DNA of 64,000 nt. Origin: Corynebacterium halotolerans YIM 70093 = DSM 44683. GTDB taxonomy: Bacteria; Actinomycetota; Actinomycetes; Mycobacteriales; Mycobacteriaceae. Shown piece by piece: positions 9,234-18,489 of this stretch. Every line of letters starts with the position of its first letter. Positions within the stretch are counted from its first letter, which is position 1. Where the stretch lies: NCBI RefSeq assembly GCF_000341345.1, contig NC_020302.1, positions 1,592,075-1,656,074 of the forward strand, written 5' to 3'. The position numbers and the translations under genes are program-made. Under the pieces are notes generated by a model. It did no database searches and had not been told where the DNA came from. It was given only the letters and a program-made list of their open reading frames with translations.

Positions 9234-10103
9234 ATGCAGGAATGGAACCGGGCGATCCAGCTCATCGAGGAGAATTTGGCCGGGGCGATAGACGTGGGTC
9301 GGCTGGCCCGCGCGGCGTTGACCTCTGAGCACCATTTCCGGCGGATGTTCGCGTCGTTGTCGGGGCTGCCGGTCTCGGAGTACATCCGGCGGCGGCGCAT
9401 GACGGTGGCCGCGGCGGAGATCATCGCCGGGCGCACCGTCCTGGATGTCGCCCTCCGCTACGGCTACGGGTCTCCGGAGGCCTTCAACCGGGCGTTCAAG
9501 GCGATGCACGGGCTCACGCCGTCGGAGGCGCGGCGCCCGGGGGCCGTCCTTCGTTCCCAACCTCAGTTGAGGTTTCATCTGCGTATCGAAGGGAGCACTG
9601 AAATGGAACACCGCATCGTGGAGAAGGAGGCGTTCCGGCTCGTGGGTTTCAGGACCCGTGTGCCGCTCGTCCACGAGGGCCCGAACGAGGCCATCGCCGA
9701 GTTCGAGCGGGGCCTGGATCGGGCGGCCGTCGAACGACTGGCGGAGTTGTCCGACACCGAACCGGCGGGGCTGGTCGCGGTCACCGACAACCTGGAGGAC
9801 CGGGGCACGGAGGGCAGCGGGCTGGACTACTGGCGGGCCGTCGCCACCACCCGGCCGGCGCCTGCGGGGATGGAGAGTCTGGAGGTGTCCGCGGGGTTGT
9901 GGGTGGTCTTCGCCACCGAGGGGACGTTCCCCGGGGCCCTGCAGCATCTGTGGGCTGACGCCGCCACCGAGTGGTTCCCCGCCAACCCCTACCGCTGGGC
10001 CCCGGGCCCGGAGATGCTCAGCGTCCAACCGGCCGGGGACGGCACGCACGGTAGCGGGCAGTTGTGGATCCCCGTCGAACCGGACGGGTCGATGACCCGG
10101 TAG
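9234..10103 (+). CDS. AraC-family regulator with GyrI-like effector domain
   Basis: The 289 aa protein begins with a double HTH of the AraC type (about residues 5-105, including LARAALTSEHHFRRMFASLSG and a second HTH at DVALRYGYGSPEAFNRAFK). A GyrI/Rob-like ligand-binding domain follows (about 120-289). HTH-first architecture is that of Rob/SoxS-type or MerR-like multidrug-responsive activators. It has a CGGAGGACAGG ribosome binding site and a TAGGGT hexamer about 30 bp upstream. It is divergent from trmI and facing pepC; it is not part of the conserved corynebacterial order that I recall, so it may be an insertion. Ligand and targets unknown. Confidence 0.82.
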   Translation: MQEWNRAIQLIEENLAGAIDVGRLARAALTSEHHFRRMFASLSGLPVSEYIRRRRMTVAAAEIIAGRTVLDVALRYGYGSPEAFNRAFKAMHGLTPSEARRPGAVLRSQPQLRFHLRIEGSTEMEHRIVEKEAFRLVGFRTRVPLVHEGPNEAIAEFERGLDRAAVERLAELSDTEPAGLVAVTDNLEDRGTEGSGLDYWRAVATTRPAPAGMESLEVSAGLWVVFATEGTFPGALQHLWADAATEWFPANPYRWAPGPEMLSVQPAGDGTHGSGQLWIPVEPDGSMTR

Positions 10104-10118
10104 GCCCCGCCCCGGGGG

Positions 10119-11378
10119 TCAGTGGTTGATCAGGTATGCCTCAAGTGCCTCGGTGAACCACAGCTGGTCCTGCACGCCGGCCAGCTCGCGGGCGGAGTGC
10201 ATCGACAGCAGCGGCACGCCGACGTCGACGGTGGGAATGCCCAGGCGGGTGGCGGTGATCGGGCCGATCGTGGATCCGCAGGGTACGTCGTTGTTGCCGA
10301 CGAAGGACTGCGAGGGCGCCCCCGCGGACAGGCAGGATCGTTCCCACAGTGCGACGGTCGTCGCATCCGAGGCGTAGCGCTGGTTGCCGTTGATCTTGAC
10401 CACCGGGCCGGCGTTGATCAGCGGGTGGTGCTGCGGGTCGTGCTTGCCCACGTGGTTGGGGTGCACGGAGTGGGCGGCGTCCGCCGAGACGCAGCTGGAG
10501 CGGGCGAACATGCGGGCGCGGGCGTCCTCGTCGGCGCCGATGGCGCGGGCGGTGCGGGTGAGCACGTCGGCGAGGATGGGGCCGGCGGCGCCGGTGGTGG
10601 AGCCGGAACCGACCTCCTCGTGGTCGAAGGCGGCCAGCACGAGGATGTCGTTGCCGGTGTCGCCGGAGGCGACGGCGCGCAGCAGGGCCGTCAGCGAGGC
10701 GTGCACCGAGCTGAGATTGTCCAGCCGGCCGGCGGCGAGCAGGTCGGCCCCGGCGCCGAAGACCTCGCCACGCTGGGTGTCGCAGGTGATGAGGTTGTGG
10801 GCGAGGATGTCGTGCTTGTCGACGCCCGCCCGCTCGGCCACGACGTCCATGATCGACAGGTCCGGCTCGCCGACGGCCATGACCGGCTGCATGTGCTGCT
10901 GCCGGTCGAGCTTGAGTTCACTGGAGCGGTCGAGGTGGACGGCCAGGTGCGGGATGCGCAGGACGGGGCCGGTGGTGACGAGCTTCTCGGCGCCGTCGGC
11001 CAGCACGATCCGCCCGGCCAGGGTCAGCTCCCGGTCGAGCCAGGAGGCCAGGATCGGCCCGCCGTAGACCTCGACGCCGACCTGCTGCCAGCCCGCCGTC
11101 GCGCCGTCGGGATGCGGCTTGAGGGTGAAACCCGGCGAATCGGTGTGGGAACCGATGATCCGGAAGGCCGATTCCGGGCCGGCGTCCTCGGGCACCCACC
11201 AGGTCATGACCGCCCCGCCCCGGACCATCACGTGCCCGCCGGGGGTGGCCTCCCAGGCGCGGGTCTCGTCCTGGCGGGTGAAGCCGGCGGCCGTGAGGCG
11301 CTCGGCCACCTGGTCGGCGGCGTGGTAGGAGCTCGGTGAGGCGGCGAGGAAGTCGAGGAGGTCGAGAGTCTGATTCAT
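10119..11378 (-). CDS. pepC: M18-family aminopeptidase (aspartyl aminopeptidase type)
   Basis: Cytoplasmic di-zinc aminopeptidase of 419 aa. Metal-ligand motifs are visible in order: SHTDSPGFTLKPHPD (about residue 80), FDHEEVGSGS, and near the C-terminus PLLSMHSARELAG. The start ATG gives MNQTLDLLDFLAASPSSYHA, the usual M18 N-terminus. The gene is divergent from a RecB-like gene and the whole 36 bp between the two start codons is a perfect inverted repeat. The symbol follows common usage for actinobacterial M18 enzymes. Confidence 0.9.
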   Translation of the reverse strand: MNQTLDLLDFLAASPSSYHAADQVAERLTAAGFTRQDETRAWEATPGGHVMVRGGAVMTWWVPEDAGPESAFRIIGSHTDSPGFTLKPHPDGATAGWQQVGVEVYGGPILASWLDRELTLAGRIVLADGAEKLVTTGPVLRIPHLAVHLDRSSELKLDRQQHMQPVMAVGEPDLSIMDVVAERAGVDKHDILAHNLITCDTQRGEVFGAGADLLAAGRLDNLSSVHASLTALLRAVASGDTGNDILVLAAFDHEEVGSGSTTGAAGPILADVLTRTARAIGADEDARARMFARSSCVSADAAHSVHPNHVGKHDPQHHPLINAGPVVKINGNQRYASDATTVALWERSCLSAGAPSQSFVGNNDVPCGSTIGPITATRLGIPTVDVGVPLLSMHSARELAGVQDQLWFTEALEAYLINH

Positions 11379-11413
11379 GGCCACCAGCTTGCCACGGATA
11401 AGCTGGTGGCCAT
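11377..11413. repeat. Perfect inverted repeat filling the pepC/recB-like divergent gap
   Basis: Arms ATGGCCACCAGCTT (11377-11390) and AAGCTGGTGGCCAT (11400-11413) are perfectly complementary over 14 bp, with a 9 bp spacer. The left arm includes part of the pepC start codon and the right arm ends one base before the RecB-like ATG. Both genes therefore have the same 12 nt immediately upstream of, or overlapping, their start. Candidate operator, paired RNA structure, or duplicated start region. Confidence 0.85.
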
Positions 11414-11414
11414 C

Positions 11415-12311
11415 ATGTCTGCCACTCCCCGACCGCTCGCGCTCTCCCCCTCCCGTGCCTCCGACTACCGCCGGTGCCCGCTGCTCTACCGGCTGCGCGC
11501 CATCGACCGGCTCCCGGAACCCAAGACCGTCGCCCAGGTCAAGGGAACCCTCGTGCACGCCGTGCTGGAGGACATGCACGGCGAGCCCCGCGACGGGCGC
11601 ACCTACCCGGCCGCGGTCAAGAAGCTCAAGCCCCACTGGGCGAAGATGTGCGCGCAGGACGCCGAGCTGACCGAACTGGTCCCCGAGGACCGCGTGTACG
11701 ACTTCCTCGTCGAGTGCCGCAGCCTGCTGCGCGGCTACTTCGAGATGGAAAACCCCCAGGGCTTCGACGCCCACGAGGTCGAGATGTACGTCAACACCAT
11801 CCTGCCCAACGGGGTGCCGGTGCGCGGCTTCATCGACCGCGTCGACGTCGCCCCCACCGGCGAGGTGCGGGTGGTCGACTACAAGACCGGCAAGAAGCCC
11901 AGGCCCCGTTTCGCCGGTGACGCCCAGTTCCAGATGCGCTTCTACGCCCTGGTGTACTGGCGGTTGTTCGGCACCATCCCCGCCCAGCTGCGGCTGATGT
12001 ACCTCAAGGTCATCGACTCGATGTTCCTGGCGCCGTCGAAGGAGGAGCTGGAGTACTTCGAACGCGACCTCGGCGACCTGTGGGCGAAGATCGAGGGTGA
12101 CGGCCGCGCCGGGACCTTCCGTCCGAAAACCTCGAAGCTGTGCGGTTGGTGCTCCTTCCAGGACATCTGCCCGGCCTTCGGCGGCACTCCGCCTGAGTAC
12201 CCCGGCTGGCCGGGCAGCACGGCGGACGGTGAGCGCGCCGGGACCGCCGACGCCGCCGGCTCCACCAGCCTGTCCAGCCTCACCACGGGCCAGGACAGCC
12301 AGGTTCACTGA
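11415..12311 (+). CDS. RecB-like PD-(D/E)XK exonuclease family protein
   Basis: The 298 aa protein matches the actinobacterial family annotated as RecB family exonuclease. It begins SPSRASDYRRCPLLYRLRAID, has the nuclease core with GFIDRVDV and VVDYKTGKKP (the PD-(D/E)XK D and K), and a C-terminal cysteine cluster CGWCSFQDICPAFG. Together with the early Cys this suggests the AddB/Cas4-type Fe-S cluster. It is a stand-alone nuclease without helicase domains; the biological role is unknown. An alternative GTG start lies 9 bp upstream at 11406. TAAGCT at 11399-11404 could be the -10 box. Confidence 0.85.
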   Translation: MSATPRPLALSPSRASDYRRCPLLYRLRAIDRLPEPKTVAQVKGTLVHAVLEDMHGEPRDGRTYPAAVKKLKPHWAKMCAQDAELTELVPEDRVYDFLVECRSLLRGYFEMENPQGFDAHEVEMYVNTILPNGVPVRGFIDRVDVAPTGEVRVVDYKTGKKPRPRFAGDAQFQMRFYALVYWRLFGTIPAQLRLMYLKVIDSMFLAPSKEELEYFERDLGDLWAKIEGDGRAGTFRPKTSKLCGWCSFQDICPAFGGTPPEYPGWPGSTADGERAGTADAAGSTSLSSLTTGQDSQVH

Positions 12312-12346
12312 GGTGCGCGGCGCGGGGACGGGCCCGGGCCGGGGGG

Positions 12347-14161
12347 CTAATGCTCGCCGCCGTTGCCGGCGTCCTTGAGCGCCAGGGCGGCCTCGATGAG
12401 GGCCAGGTGGCTCAGTGCCTGCGGCAGGTTGCCCCAGAAGGAACCGTCATCGGCGTCGATCATCTCCGAGAACAGTCCGACGTCGTTGGTCCGGTGCACC
12501 AGACGCTCCATCAGCTCCTCCGCCTCCTCGACACGGCCCACCTCCACCAGCGCGCAGACCCGCCAGAAGGCGCAGGCGACGAACGTCTTCTCCTCGTCCG
12601 CCATCCCGGTGTAGCGGTACAGCAGCTCACCCGATCCCAGATCCTCCGAGATGGCGTCGATGGTCCGCGACATCCGCTCCCCGCGGTCGAAGCCGCTCGT
12701 GGCGTGCAGGAACACCGAGGCGTCGAGGGCCTGTGCCCCCGGGTACATCACATAGGCTCCCCGGTCCTCGTTCCACGCGTGTTCCTCGATCCACGCCCGG
12801 ACCTTGTCGCGTTCGACCCGCCAGCGGGCCGGGTTGCCGCCGACGTGACCGGTCTCGGCGAGGTGGACGGCGTCGCGGAGCGCCTGCCAACACCCCATCT
12901 TCGAGGACGTGTAGTGGCGCACCTCCCCCAGCTCCCACATACCGTGGTCGCGGTGCCGCCACAGGTCGCAGACCCGGTCGGCCAGCTGCTCCAGCAGCAT
13001 CGCCGTGGCGCGGTCAAGCAGACTGCCGGCCTCGACGTAGCCGCGGCAGATGGCGAACACGTCCGCGTACACACCCAGCTGCAGCTGCCCCTGAGCGGGA
13101 TTGCCCGTGACCACGGGACCGAGCCCCCGCCAGCCGGGTGCCTCCCGCTCGTGGACGTGGGACGAGGCGTTGCCCTCCAGGTCGTAGAACACATCAAGAC
13201 CCGAACCGTTCCGCCGGATCACCCTGGTCACCCAGGACAGCGCGGCATGGGTCTCCTCGCGCAGCCCGAAGCGGGCCAGGGCACTGACGGAGTAGGCCAG
13301 ATCGCGCACCCAGGCGAAACGGTAGTCCCAGTTCTTGCCGCCGGTCTCCGACTCCGGGAGCCCGGCGGTGGCCGCGGCCACCATGGAACCGGTGGGACTG
13401 TGGGTGAGCAGCTTCAGCGCCAACGCGCTGCGCTGCACCTCCTCGGCCCAGGGACCCTCATAGGAGAACTCACTGGACCACCTCTCCCAGCTCTCGGCCG
13501 TACGCTCGATGCCCTCGTCCACCAGGCGGGCCTCGGGCAACCGGAGCGGCTCATCCTGGGTACCCACCAGGGCCACCACATGACGCGAACCATCCCGGGC
13601 GGTGAACCGGCCGGTGAGTTGCACGTCCTGCGAATGCTCATCGACCGGGTCCGGGTTGTGCCCGGAGCCGACGACCGCCGCGGTGATGTCGGCGCACCGG
13701 ATCACCGCGCCCCGGTCGGTGTCCTCGATCCACGGGGAGACCTCACGCAGCAGAGTGCCGGGCTGAACCCGCCACGCGAACTCCACCCCACCGGAGACGG
13801 ACTCGATCCGCCGGGCCAGCTCGCACCACGGCAGCAGGCCGGAGACACCGATGTTGAGCGCATCGGTGACCACAGCCTTCCCGGTGTCCGTGGTGTAGGT
13901 CGTCTCGAGGACGTTGGTTCCCGGACGGTAGCGCCGCTCCACAGAGTACGGGGCGGTGGGCTCGAGCAGGAAGGTCCCACCGTGCGTCTTGTCGACGAGG
14001 CGCGCGAAGAAGGGGGTGGTCCGCAGGTCCGGCAGCGGCATCCAGTCGACCTGCCCCCGCGAACCGACCAGAGCGACGGTACGGCTGTCCCCCAGCGCGG
14101 CGTAGGATTCCAGCGGTTCGTACGCCAGCGGCTCCCCGGGATCGATCAGGTTCGTTGTCAT
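12347..14161 (-). CDS. Glycoside hydrolase family 15 protein (glucoamylase/trehalase-like)
   Basis: The 604 aa protein has a GH15-type N-terminal beta-sandwich (IALVGSRGQVDWMPLPDLRTTPFF region) and an (alpha/alpha)6 catalytic domain with the characteristic NWDYRFAWVRDLAYSV at about residues 275-290. The sequence resembles mycobacterial cytosolic GH15 trehalases, so the substrate may be trehalose or another alpha-glucan; this cannot be decided by eye. There is no signal peptide, so it is cytoplasmic. It is convergent with the RecB-like gene and 40 bp downstream of fhs. It seems to belong to an accessory block. Confidence 0.86.
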   Translation of the reverse strand: MTTNLIDPGEPLAYEPLESYAALGDSRTVALVGSRGQVDWMPLPDLRTTPFFARLVDKTHGGTFLLEPTAPYSVERRYRPGTNVLETTYTTDTGKAVVTDALNIGVSGLLPWCELARRIESVSGGVEFAWRVQPGTLLREVSPWIEDTDRGAVIRCADITAAVVGSGHNPDPVDEHSQDVQLTGRFTARDGSRHVVALVGTQDEPLRLPEARLVDEGIERTAESWERWSSEFSYEGPWAEEVQRSALALKLLTHSPTGSMVAAATAGLPESETGGKNWDYRFAWVRDLAYSVSALARFGLREETHAALSWVTRVIRRNGSGLDVFYDLEGNASSHVHEREAPGWRGLGPVVTGNPAQGQLQLGVYADVFAICRGYVEAGSLLDRATAMLLEQLADRVCDLWRHRDHGMWELGEVRHYTSSKMGCWQALRDAVHLAETGHVGGNPARWRVERDKVRAWIEEHAWNEDRGAYVMYPGAQALDASVFLHATSGFDRGERMSRTIDAISEDLGSGELLYRYTGMADEEKTFVACAFWRVCALVEVGRVEEAEELMERLVHRTNDVGLFSEMIDADDGSFWGNLPQALSHLALIEAALALKDAGNGGEH

Positions 14162-14201
14162 GACATGCAGGGTACCGAAATGCGGGTGAGCGCAGCGCCG
14201 G

Positions 14202-15869
14202 TCAGAACAGGCCGGAGATCCGCCCGTCCGCGGCGACGTCGATACGCTCAGCCGACGGCCTCGACGGCAGGCCCGGCATCGTCATGACGGCGCCGGTGAG
14301 AGCCACGATGAATCCGGCACCGGTACGTGGCAGCAGCTCGCGCACGTGCAGGGTGTGGCCGCTCGGCGCGCCCAGCGCGCGTGGATCGTCGCTGAAGGAG
14401 TACTGCGTCTTGGAGATGCACACCGGCAGCCGATCCCAGCCGTTCTCCCTGATCACCGCCAGATCCTTGTGCGCCTGCGGAGAGTACTCGATATCACCCG
14501 CACGGTAGAGGCGCGTGGCGATGGTGCGGATGGAGGCCTCCACTCCGTCAGCCGGATCATAGAGCTGGGTGGACCGACCACGGAGGTTACCCAGGACCAG
14601 CTCGGCGAGCTCCGCGGCACCGGCCCCGCCCTTGGCCCACACCTCGGCCTCCGCCAGGGCGACACCGAAGCCCCGTGCCCAGGTGCGCATGAACTCACGC
14701 TCGGCCGTGGTGTCCGCGGTGAACACATTGAGCGCGACGACCGGGGTGACCCCGAACTGCTGGATATTGGACACGTGCCGCTCGAGGTTGGCCACGCCGG
14801 CCTTCAGCGCCGCGAGGTTCTCGGTGGCGAGCTCCTCCTTGGCCAACCCGCCGTTGAACTTCAGCGAACGGATCGTCGCGACGACGACCGTCCCCGCCAC
14901 GTCGAGGTCGCCATAGCGGGCCTTGATGTCGAAGAACTTCTCGGCGCCGAGGTCGGAGCCGAAGCCGGCCTCGGTGAGCACGATGTCGGCGTACTGGAGC
15001 GCCACCCGGGTGGCCAGGAGCGAGTTGCAACCGTGGGCGATGTTGGCGAAGGGACCACCATGCACGAAGGCCGGGGTGCCGCCGAGGGTCTGGACGAGGT
15101 TGGGGTTGATGGCCTCCTTCAGCAGGGCGGCCAACGCGCCCTCCGCCTGCAGCTGCCCGGCGGTGACCGGCTTCCGCTCGCGGGTGAAGCCGACGGTGAT
15201 GGCGGCCAACCGACGTTTCAGGTCGGTCAGGTCGGTGGCCAGACCGAGGATGGCCATGATCTCCGAGGCCGCGGTGATGGTGAAGCCGGTCTCGCGCGGC
15301 ACCCCGTGGGCGGACCCGCCCAGGCCGGTGACGACCTCGCGCAGGGAGCGGTCGTTGACGTCCATGCAACGCTGCCACGTCACGCGCCGGGAGTCGATGT
15401 TGAGGGCGTTGCCCTGGTGGATGTGGTTGTCGATGAGCGCCGCCAGGGTGTTCGTGGCCGCGGCAACGGCATGGAAATCCCCGGTGAAGTGGAGGTTGAT
15501 CTCCTCCATGGGCACGATCTGGGAATAACCCCCGCCGGCGGCACCGCCCTTCATCCCCATCAACGGCCCCTGCGACGGTTCCCGGATGGCCACCGCAGCC
15601 TTCTTCCCGGCGCGGGTCAGCGCGTCGGTCAGCCCGATGAGGACGGTGGACTTACCCTCGCCGGCCGGGGTCGGTGACACGCCGGTGACGAGGACGAGTT
15701 TGCCCGTGGGCGCGTCCCGGGGAAGCCGCGTGATGTCGACCTTGGCCTTGGTCGTGCCGTACGGGATGACGGCGTCGGCCGGGATGCCCGCGCGCCGGGC
15801 GATCCCGGTGATGGGCTCAAGCGTGTGGGCCTGGGCGATGTCGACGTCGGTGAGTGCCTGGGAAACCAT
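14202..15869 (-). CDS. fhs: Formate--tetrahydrofolate ligase
   Basis: Makes 10-formyl-THF from formate, ATP and tetrahydrofolate. The 555 aa product shows the family P-loop-like motif TGVSPTPAGEGKSTV (about residues 55-70) and the highly conserved GMKGGAAGGGYSQ and INLHFTGDFHA. Length is the normal 555-560 aa. The start is the ATG giving MVSQALTDVDIAQAHTLEPI; the open frame continues upstream without family similarity. It sits between GH15 and the DUF202 pair, with no other folate gene nearby. It supplies one-carbon units from formate. Confidence 0.95.
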   Translation of the reverse strand: MVSQALTDVDIAQAHTLEPITGIARRAGIPADAVIPYGTTKAKVDITRLPRDAPTGKLVLVTGVSPTPAGEGKSTVLIGLTDALTRAGKKAAVAIREPSQGPLMGMKGGAAGGGYSQIVPMEEINLHFTGDFHAVAAATNTLAALIDNHIHQGNALNIDSRRVTWQRCMDVNDRSLREVVTGLGGSAHGVPRETGFTITAASEIMAILGLATDLTDLKRRLAAITVGFTRERKPVTAGQLQAEGALAALLKEAINPNLVQTLGGTPAFVHGGPFANIAHGCNSLLATRVALQYADIVLTEAGFGSDLGAEKFFDIKARYGDLDVAGTVVVATIRSLKFNGGLAKEELATENLAALKAGVANLERHVSNIQQFGVTPVVALNVFTADTTAEREFMRTWARGFGVALAEAEVWAKGGAGAAELAELVLGNLRGRSTQLYDPADGVEASIRTIATRLYRAGDIEYSPQAHKDLAVIRENGWDRLPVCISKTQYSFSDDPRALGAPSGHTLHVRELLPRTGAGFIVALTGAVMTMPGLPSRPSAERIDVAADGRISGLF

Positions 15870-15980
15870 GGTCTTCAGCGTACTGAGGCGCGCGGTGGCG
15901 GAGCAGAGCTTTTCCGGAGCCATCCGGTGAGGCGGGTGCTTCCGGAACCGGGCACCCGCGACACCCGGGAGAGGCAGGGC

Positions 15981-15986
15981 TAGAAT
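15981..15986 (+). promoter_or_regulatory. Predicted -10 box for the DUF202 pair
   Basis: TAGAAT matches the corynebacterial -10 consensus TANANT and lies about 80 bp before the first DUF202 start, implying a 5' leader of roughly 70 nt with a normal ribosome binding site. Confidence 0.4.
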
Positions 15987-16066
15987 CCGATGGAGCTTAG
16001 GGTTCCGACGCAGCTCCCGGCGCACCCGAAAAAAGCTGGTCCACGGATATGAGAGGTGACCGAGCA

Positions 16067-16459
16067 GTGGCGAAGGACGATCAGGGCAGGGAAGAGCTGA
16101 CCACACGGCGGGCCTGGGAGAATGCGGTCCTCGGTGAAGGGGAGGAACCCGATCCGCGGTTCACCCTGGCGAATGAGCGGACCTTCCTGGCGTGGACGCG
16201 GACCTCACTGGCCTTCCTGGCCGGCGGCATCGCCCTGGCGGCCTTCCCCCTGGAGCAGATCTCCGACGCCGTCCGGACCCTGACCGCGGTCTTCGTGGTC
16301 GCCATCGGCCTGTTGATCTCGGCGGGTGCGGCGGTTCGCTGGCTCCGGGTGGAGCGTGCCATGCGGCGCAAGCGGCCGCTGCCGGTGCCCGCGATCGTGC
16401 CGCTGCTCTCCTTGGCGGCCGTCTGCGCCTGCCTGTTGGCCATCGTGGTGCTTCTCTGA
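16067..16459 (+). CDS. DUF202 (YidH-type) membrane protein, first of a pair
   Basis: The 130 aa protein has a charged N-terminal segment of about 35 aa, the DUF202 hallmark LANERTFLAWTRTSLAFLAGG (about residues 36-56), and three hydrophobic helices. Function of DUF202 proteins is not established. GTG at 16067 was chosen because AGGTGA lies 7 nt upstream; an ATG at 16049 is in frame but has no ribosome binding site. The stop overlaps the next gene's start by one base (TGATG), so the two are coupled. Confidence 0.8.
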   Translation: MAKDDQGREELTTRRAWENAVLGEGEEPDPRFTLANERTFLAWTRTSLAFLAGGIALAAFPLEQISDAVRTLTAVFVVAIGLLISAGAAVRWLRVERAMRRKRPLPVPAIVPLLSLAAVCACLLAIVVLL

Positions 16460-16785
16460 TGGCGGAGCCGCTGATCCACGGCGACCCCGGGCTGCAGCCG
16501 GAACGGACCACGCTCGCCTGGGCTCGCACAACGGTGTCCTACGCGGTGTCCAGTGCTATCCTGCTGCGCTGGCTCCCCCATTTCGGGCCCTTCGTCATCG
16601 CGCTCATCTGCCTGATGGTGCTGACGGCGCTGGGAATCTACGCCTCCCAGCGCTCCCGGCACCAGGCCGCCGTCCGCGGGCTGTCCGTCGGCCGCGTGCG
16701 GGCGCAGACGGGCTCGGTGCTGACCATGACCCTGGGCATGGTGGTCTTCGGGGTCTCCGGGATCATCCTGATCCTGACCACCTGA
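16459..16785 (+). CDS. DUF202 membrane protein, second of a pair
   Basis: The 108 aa protein has the DUF202 signature PERTTLAWARTTVSYAVSS at about residues 13-31 and three predicted transmembrane helices (about 25-45, 50-68, 88-107). It overlaps the preceding DUF202 gene by one base, so the pair is translationally coupled and may form a heteromer. It is convergent with aspA across about 40 bp. Function unknown. Confidence 0.8.
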   Translation: MAEPLIHGDPGLQPERTTLAWARTTVSYAVSSAILLRWLPHFGPFVIALICLMVLTALGIYASQRSRHQAAVRGLSVGRVRAQTGSVLTMTLGMVVFGVSGIILILTT

Positions 16786-16827
16786 CCGGGCCGGCGGGCA
16801 TGGTCGGCCCCGTGTCCCGCCGACTTG

Positions 16828-18405
16828 CTACCGGTCCAGGTAGAGCTTGCCCCGGAACTGCGGGTGCATGAGGTTCTCCTTTGAGAGCACCTGGTCGAGG
16901 GTCTCCTCGTCCATCAGTTCCTTCTCCAGGACCAGCTCGCGGATTGAGCGGCCGGTCTCGGCGGCCTCCCGGCCGATGAGGTCGCCGTTGTGGTGGCCGA
17001 TGAAGGGGTTGAGGTAGGTGACGATGCCGATGGAGTTCTCCACGTAGGCGCGGCAGACCTCCTCGTTGGCGGTGATGCCCTCGACGCACTTCTCACGCAG
17101 GGTGTCGGCCGCGTTGCGGAGGATGCGGATCGACTGGAACAGGGATTCGCCGATCACCGGCTCCATGACGTTGAGCTGCAGTTGCCCGGCCTCGGCGGCC
17201 AGGGTGACGGTCAGGTCATTGCCGAAGACCTTGAAGCAGACCTGGTTGACCACCTCGGGGATGACCGGATTGACCTTGGCCGGCATGATCGACGAACCCG
17301 CCTGGCGGGCCGGCAGGTCGATCTCGTTGAAGCCGGCGCGCGGACCGGAGGACAGCAGCCGCAGGTCATTGCAGATCTTCGACAGCTTCATGGCCGCGCG
17401 CTTGACGGCCGAGTGGGCCAGTACGTACGCGCCGGTGTCGGAGGTGGCCTCGATCAGGTCGCGGCTGGAGACGATGTCGAGACCGGTGATCTCGGCGAGG
17501 GAGGCGACGACCTGGTGGCGATAGCCGGCCGGGGTGTTGACGCCCGTGCCGATCGCGGTGGCGCCGAGGTTGACCTCCAGCAGTCGGTTGGCCGCCTCCC
17601 GCAGCACCGCCTGCTCCTCGGAGAGGTTGTGGGCGAAGGCCTCGAATTCGTCACCCAGGGTCATCGGCACCGCGTCCTGGAGCTGGGTGCGGCCCATCTT
17701 GAGGATGTCGGCGAACTCGTGGCCCTTCGCCCGGAAGGCGGCCCCCAGCTTGTCCCCGGATTCGATGAGATCGGACATCGCGGCGTAGAGACCGAGACGG
17801 AAGCCGGTGGGGTACGCGTCGTTCGTGGACTGGCTCATGTTGACGTCGTCGTTGGGGTTGATGACGTCGTAGGACCCGCGCTCCTCCCCCAGGTACTCCA
17901 GCGCCAGGTTCGCGACCACCTCATTGGTGTTCATGTTGGTGCTGGTGCCCGCGCCGCCCTGGAAGACATCGATGGGGAACTGATCCATGCACCGGCCCTC
18001 CTCGAGAATCTGGTCGCAGGCCCAGACGATGGCCTCGGACTTCTTCGAGGGCAGGGTGTGCAGACGCCGGTTGGCCAGGGCGGCGGCCTTCTTGACCTGC
18101 ACCATGCCGCGGATGAACTCCGGGATGTGATTGATGGTCGTCCGCGAAATCCGGAAATTCTCCATTGCCCGCACGGTGTGGATGCCGTAGTAGGCGTCCG
18201 CCGGCACCTCCAGGCACCCCAGCAGATCCTCCTCCATCCGGGTCCTCCGCACGACAGCCTTCCCGGTCGACGACTTCCCCGACTCCTCAGCGGAGGAGCC
18301 GCCGTTGGCGGTGTCAGCGACCTTGATGTCAATGTGCTCGGTTGCTGCGGTGGATTCCGCGGTGTCCTTGGTCTCCGTCGTCTCCGACTTCTTGTTCCTA
18401 GCCAT
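16828..18405 (-). CDS. aspA: Aspartate ammonia-lyase
   Basis: Reversibly deaminates L-aspartate to fumarate and ammonia. The 525 aa product has the fumarase/aspartase signature [12 protein letters not shown] at about residues 370-380, preceded by GTGVNTP and TSSDTGAY-type motifs. Residues 1-55 are a low-complexity Thr/Ser/Glu/Lys extension not found in enterobacterial aspartases but also present in C. glutamicum AspA as I recall it. It is 84 bp downstream of hisG; the hisE-hisG-aspA order is conserved in Corynebacterium. Confidence 0.95.
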   Translation of the reverse strand: MARNKKSETTETKDTAESTAATEHIDIKVADTANGGSSAEESGKSSTGKAVVRRTRMEEDLLGCLEVPADAYYGIHTVRAMENFRISRTTINHIPEFIRGMVQVKKAAALANRRLHTLPSKKSEAIVWACDQILEEGRCMDQFPIDVFQGGAGTSTNMNTNEVVANLALEYLGEERGSYDVINPNDDVNMSQSTNDAYPTGFRLGLYAAMSDLIESGDKLGAAFRAKGHEFADILKMGRTQLQDAVPMTLGDEFEAFAHNLSEEQAVLREAANRLLEVNLGATAIGTGVNTPAGYRHQVVASLAEITGLDIVSSRDLIEATSDTGAYVLAHSAVKRAAMKLSKICNDLRLLSSGPRAGFNEIDLPARQAGSSIMPAKVNPVIPEVVNQVCFKVFGNDLTVTLAAEAGQLQLNVMEPVIGESLFQSIRILRNAADTLREKCVEGITANEEVCRAYVENSIGIVTYLNPFIGHHNGDLIGREAAETGRSIRELVLEKELMDEETLDQVLSKENLMHPQFRGKLYLDR

Positions 18406-18489
18406 GGGCGGCCAATCCTCTCACTCAGGCTGTGCTGTGAATTAGTTCCCACCCATGGTAGCCAGGATTTTCCCGGCCGGACACGCCCC

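Noticed and set aside
16792..16822. CGGCGGG/CCCGCCG stem between DUF202 and aspA as a terminator
   Set aside because: A 7 bp stem with a 17 nt loop and no T-run is too weak to call.
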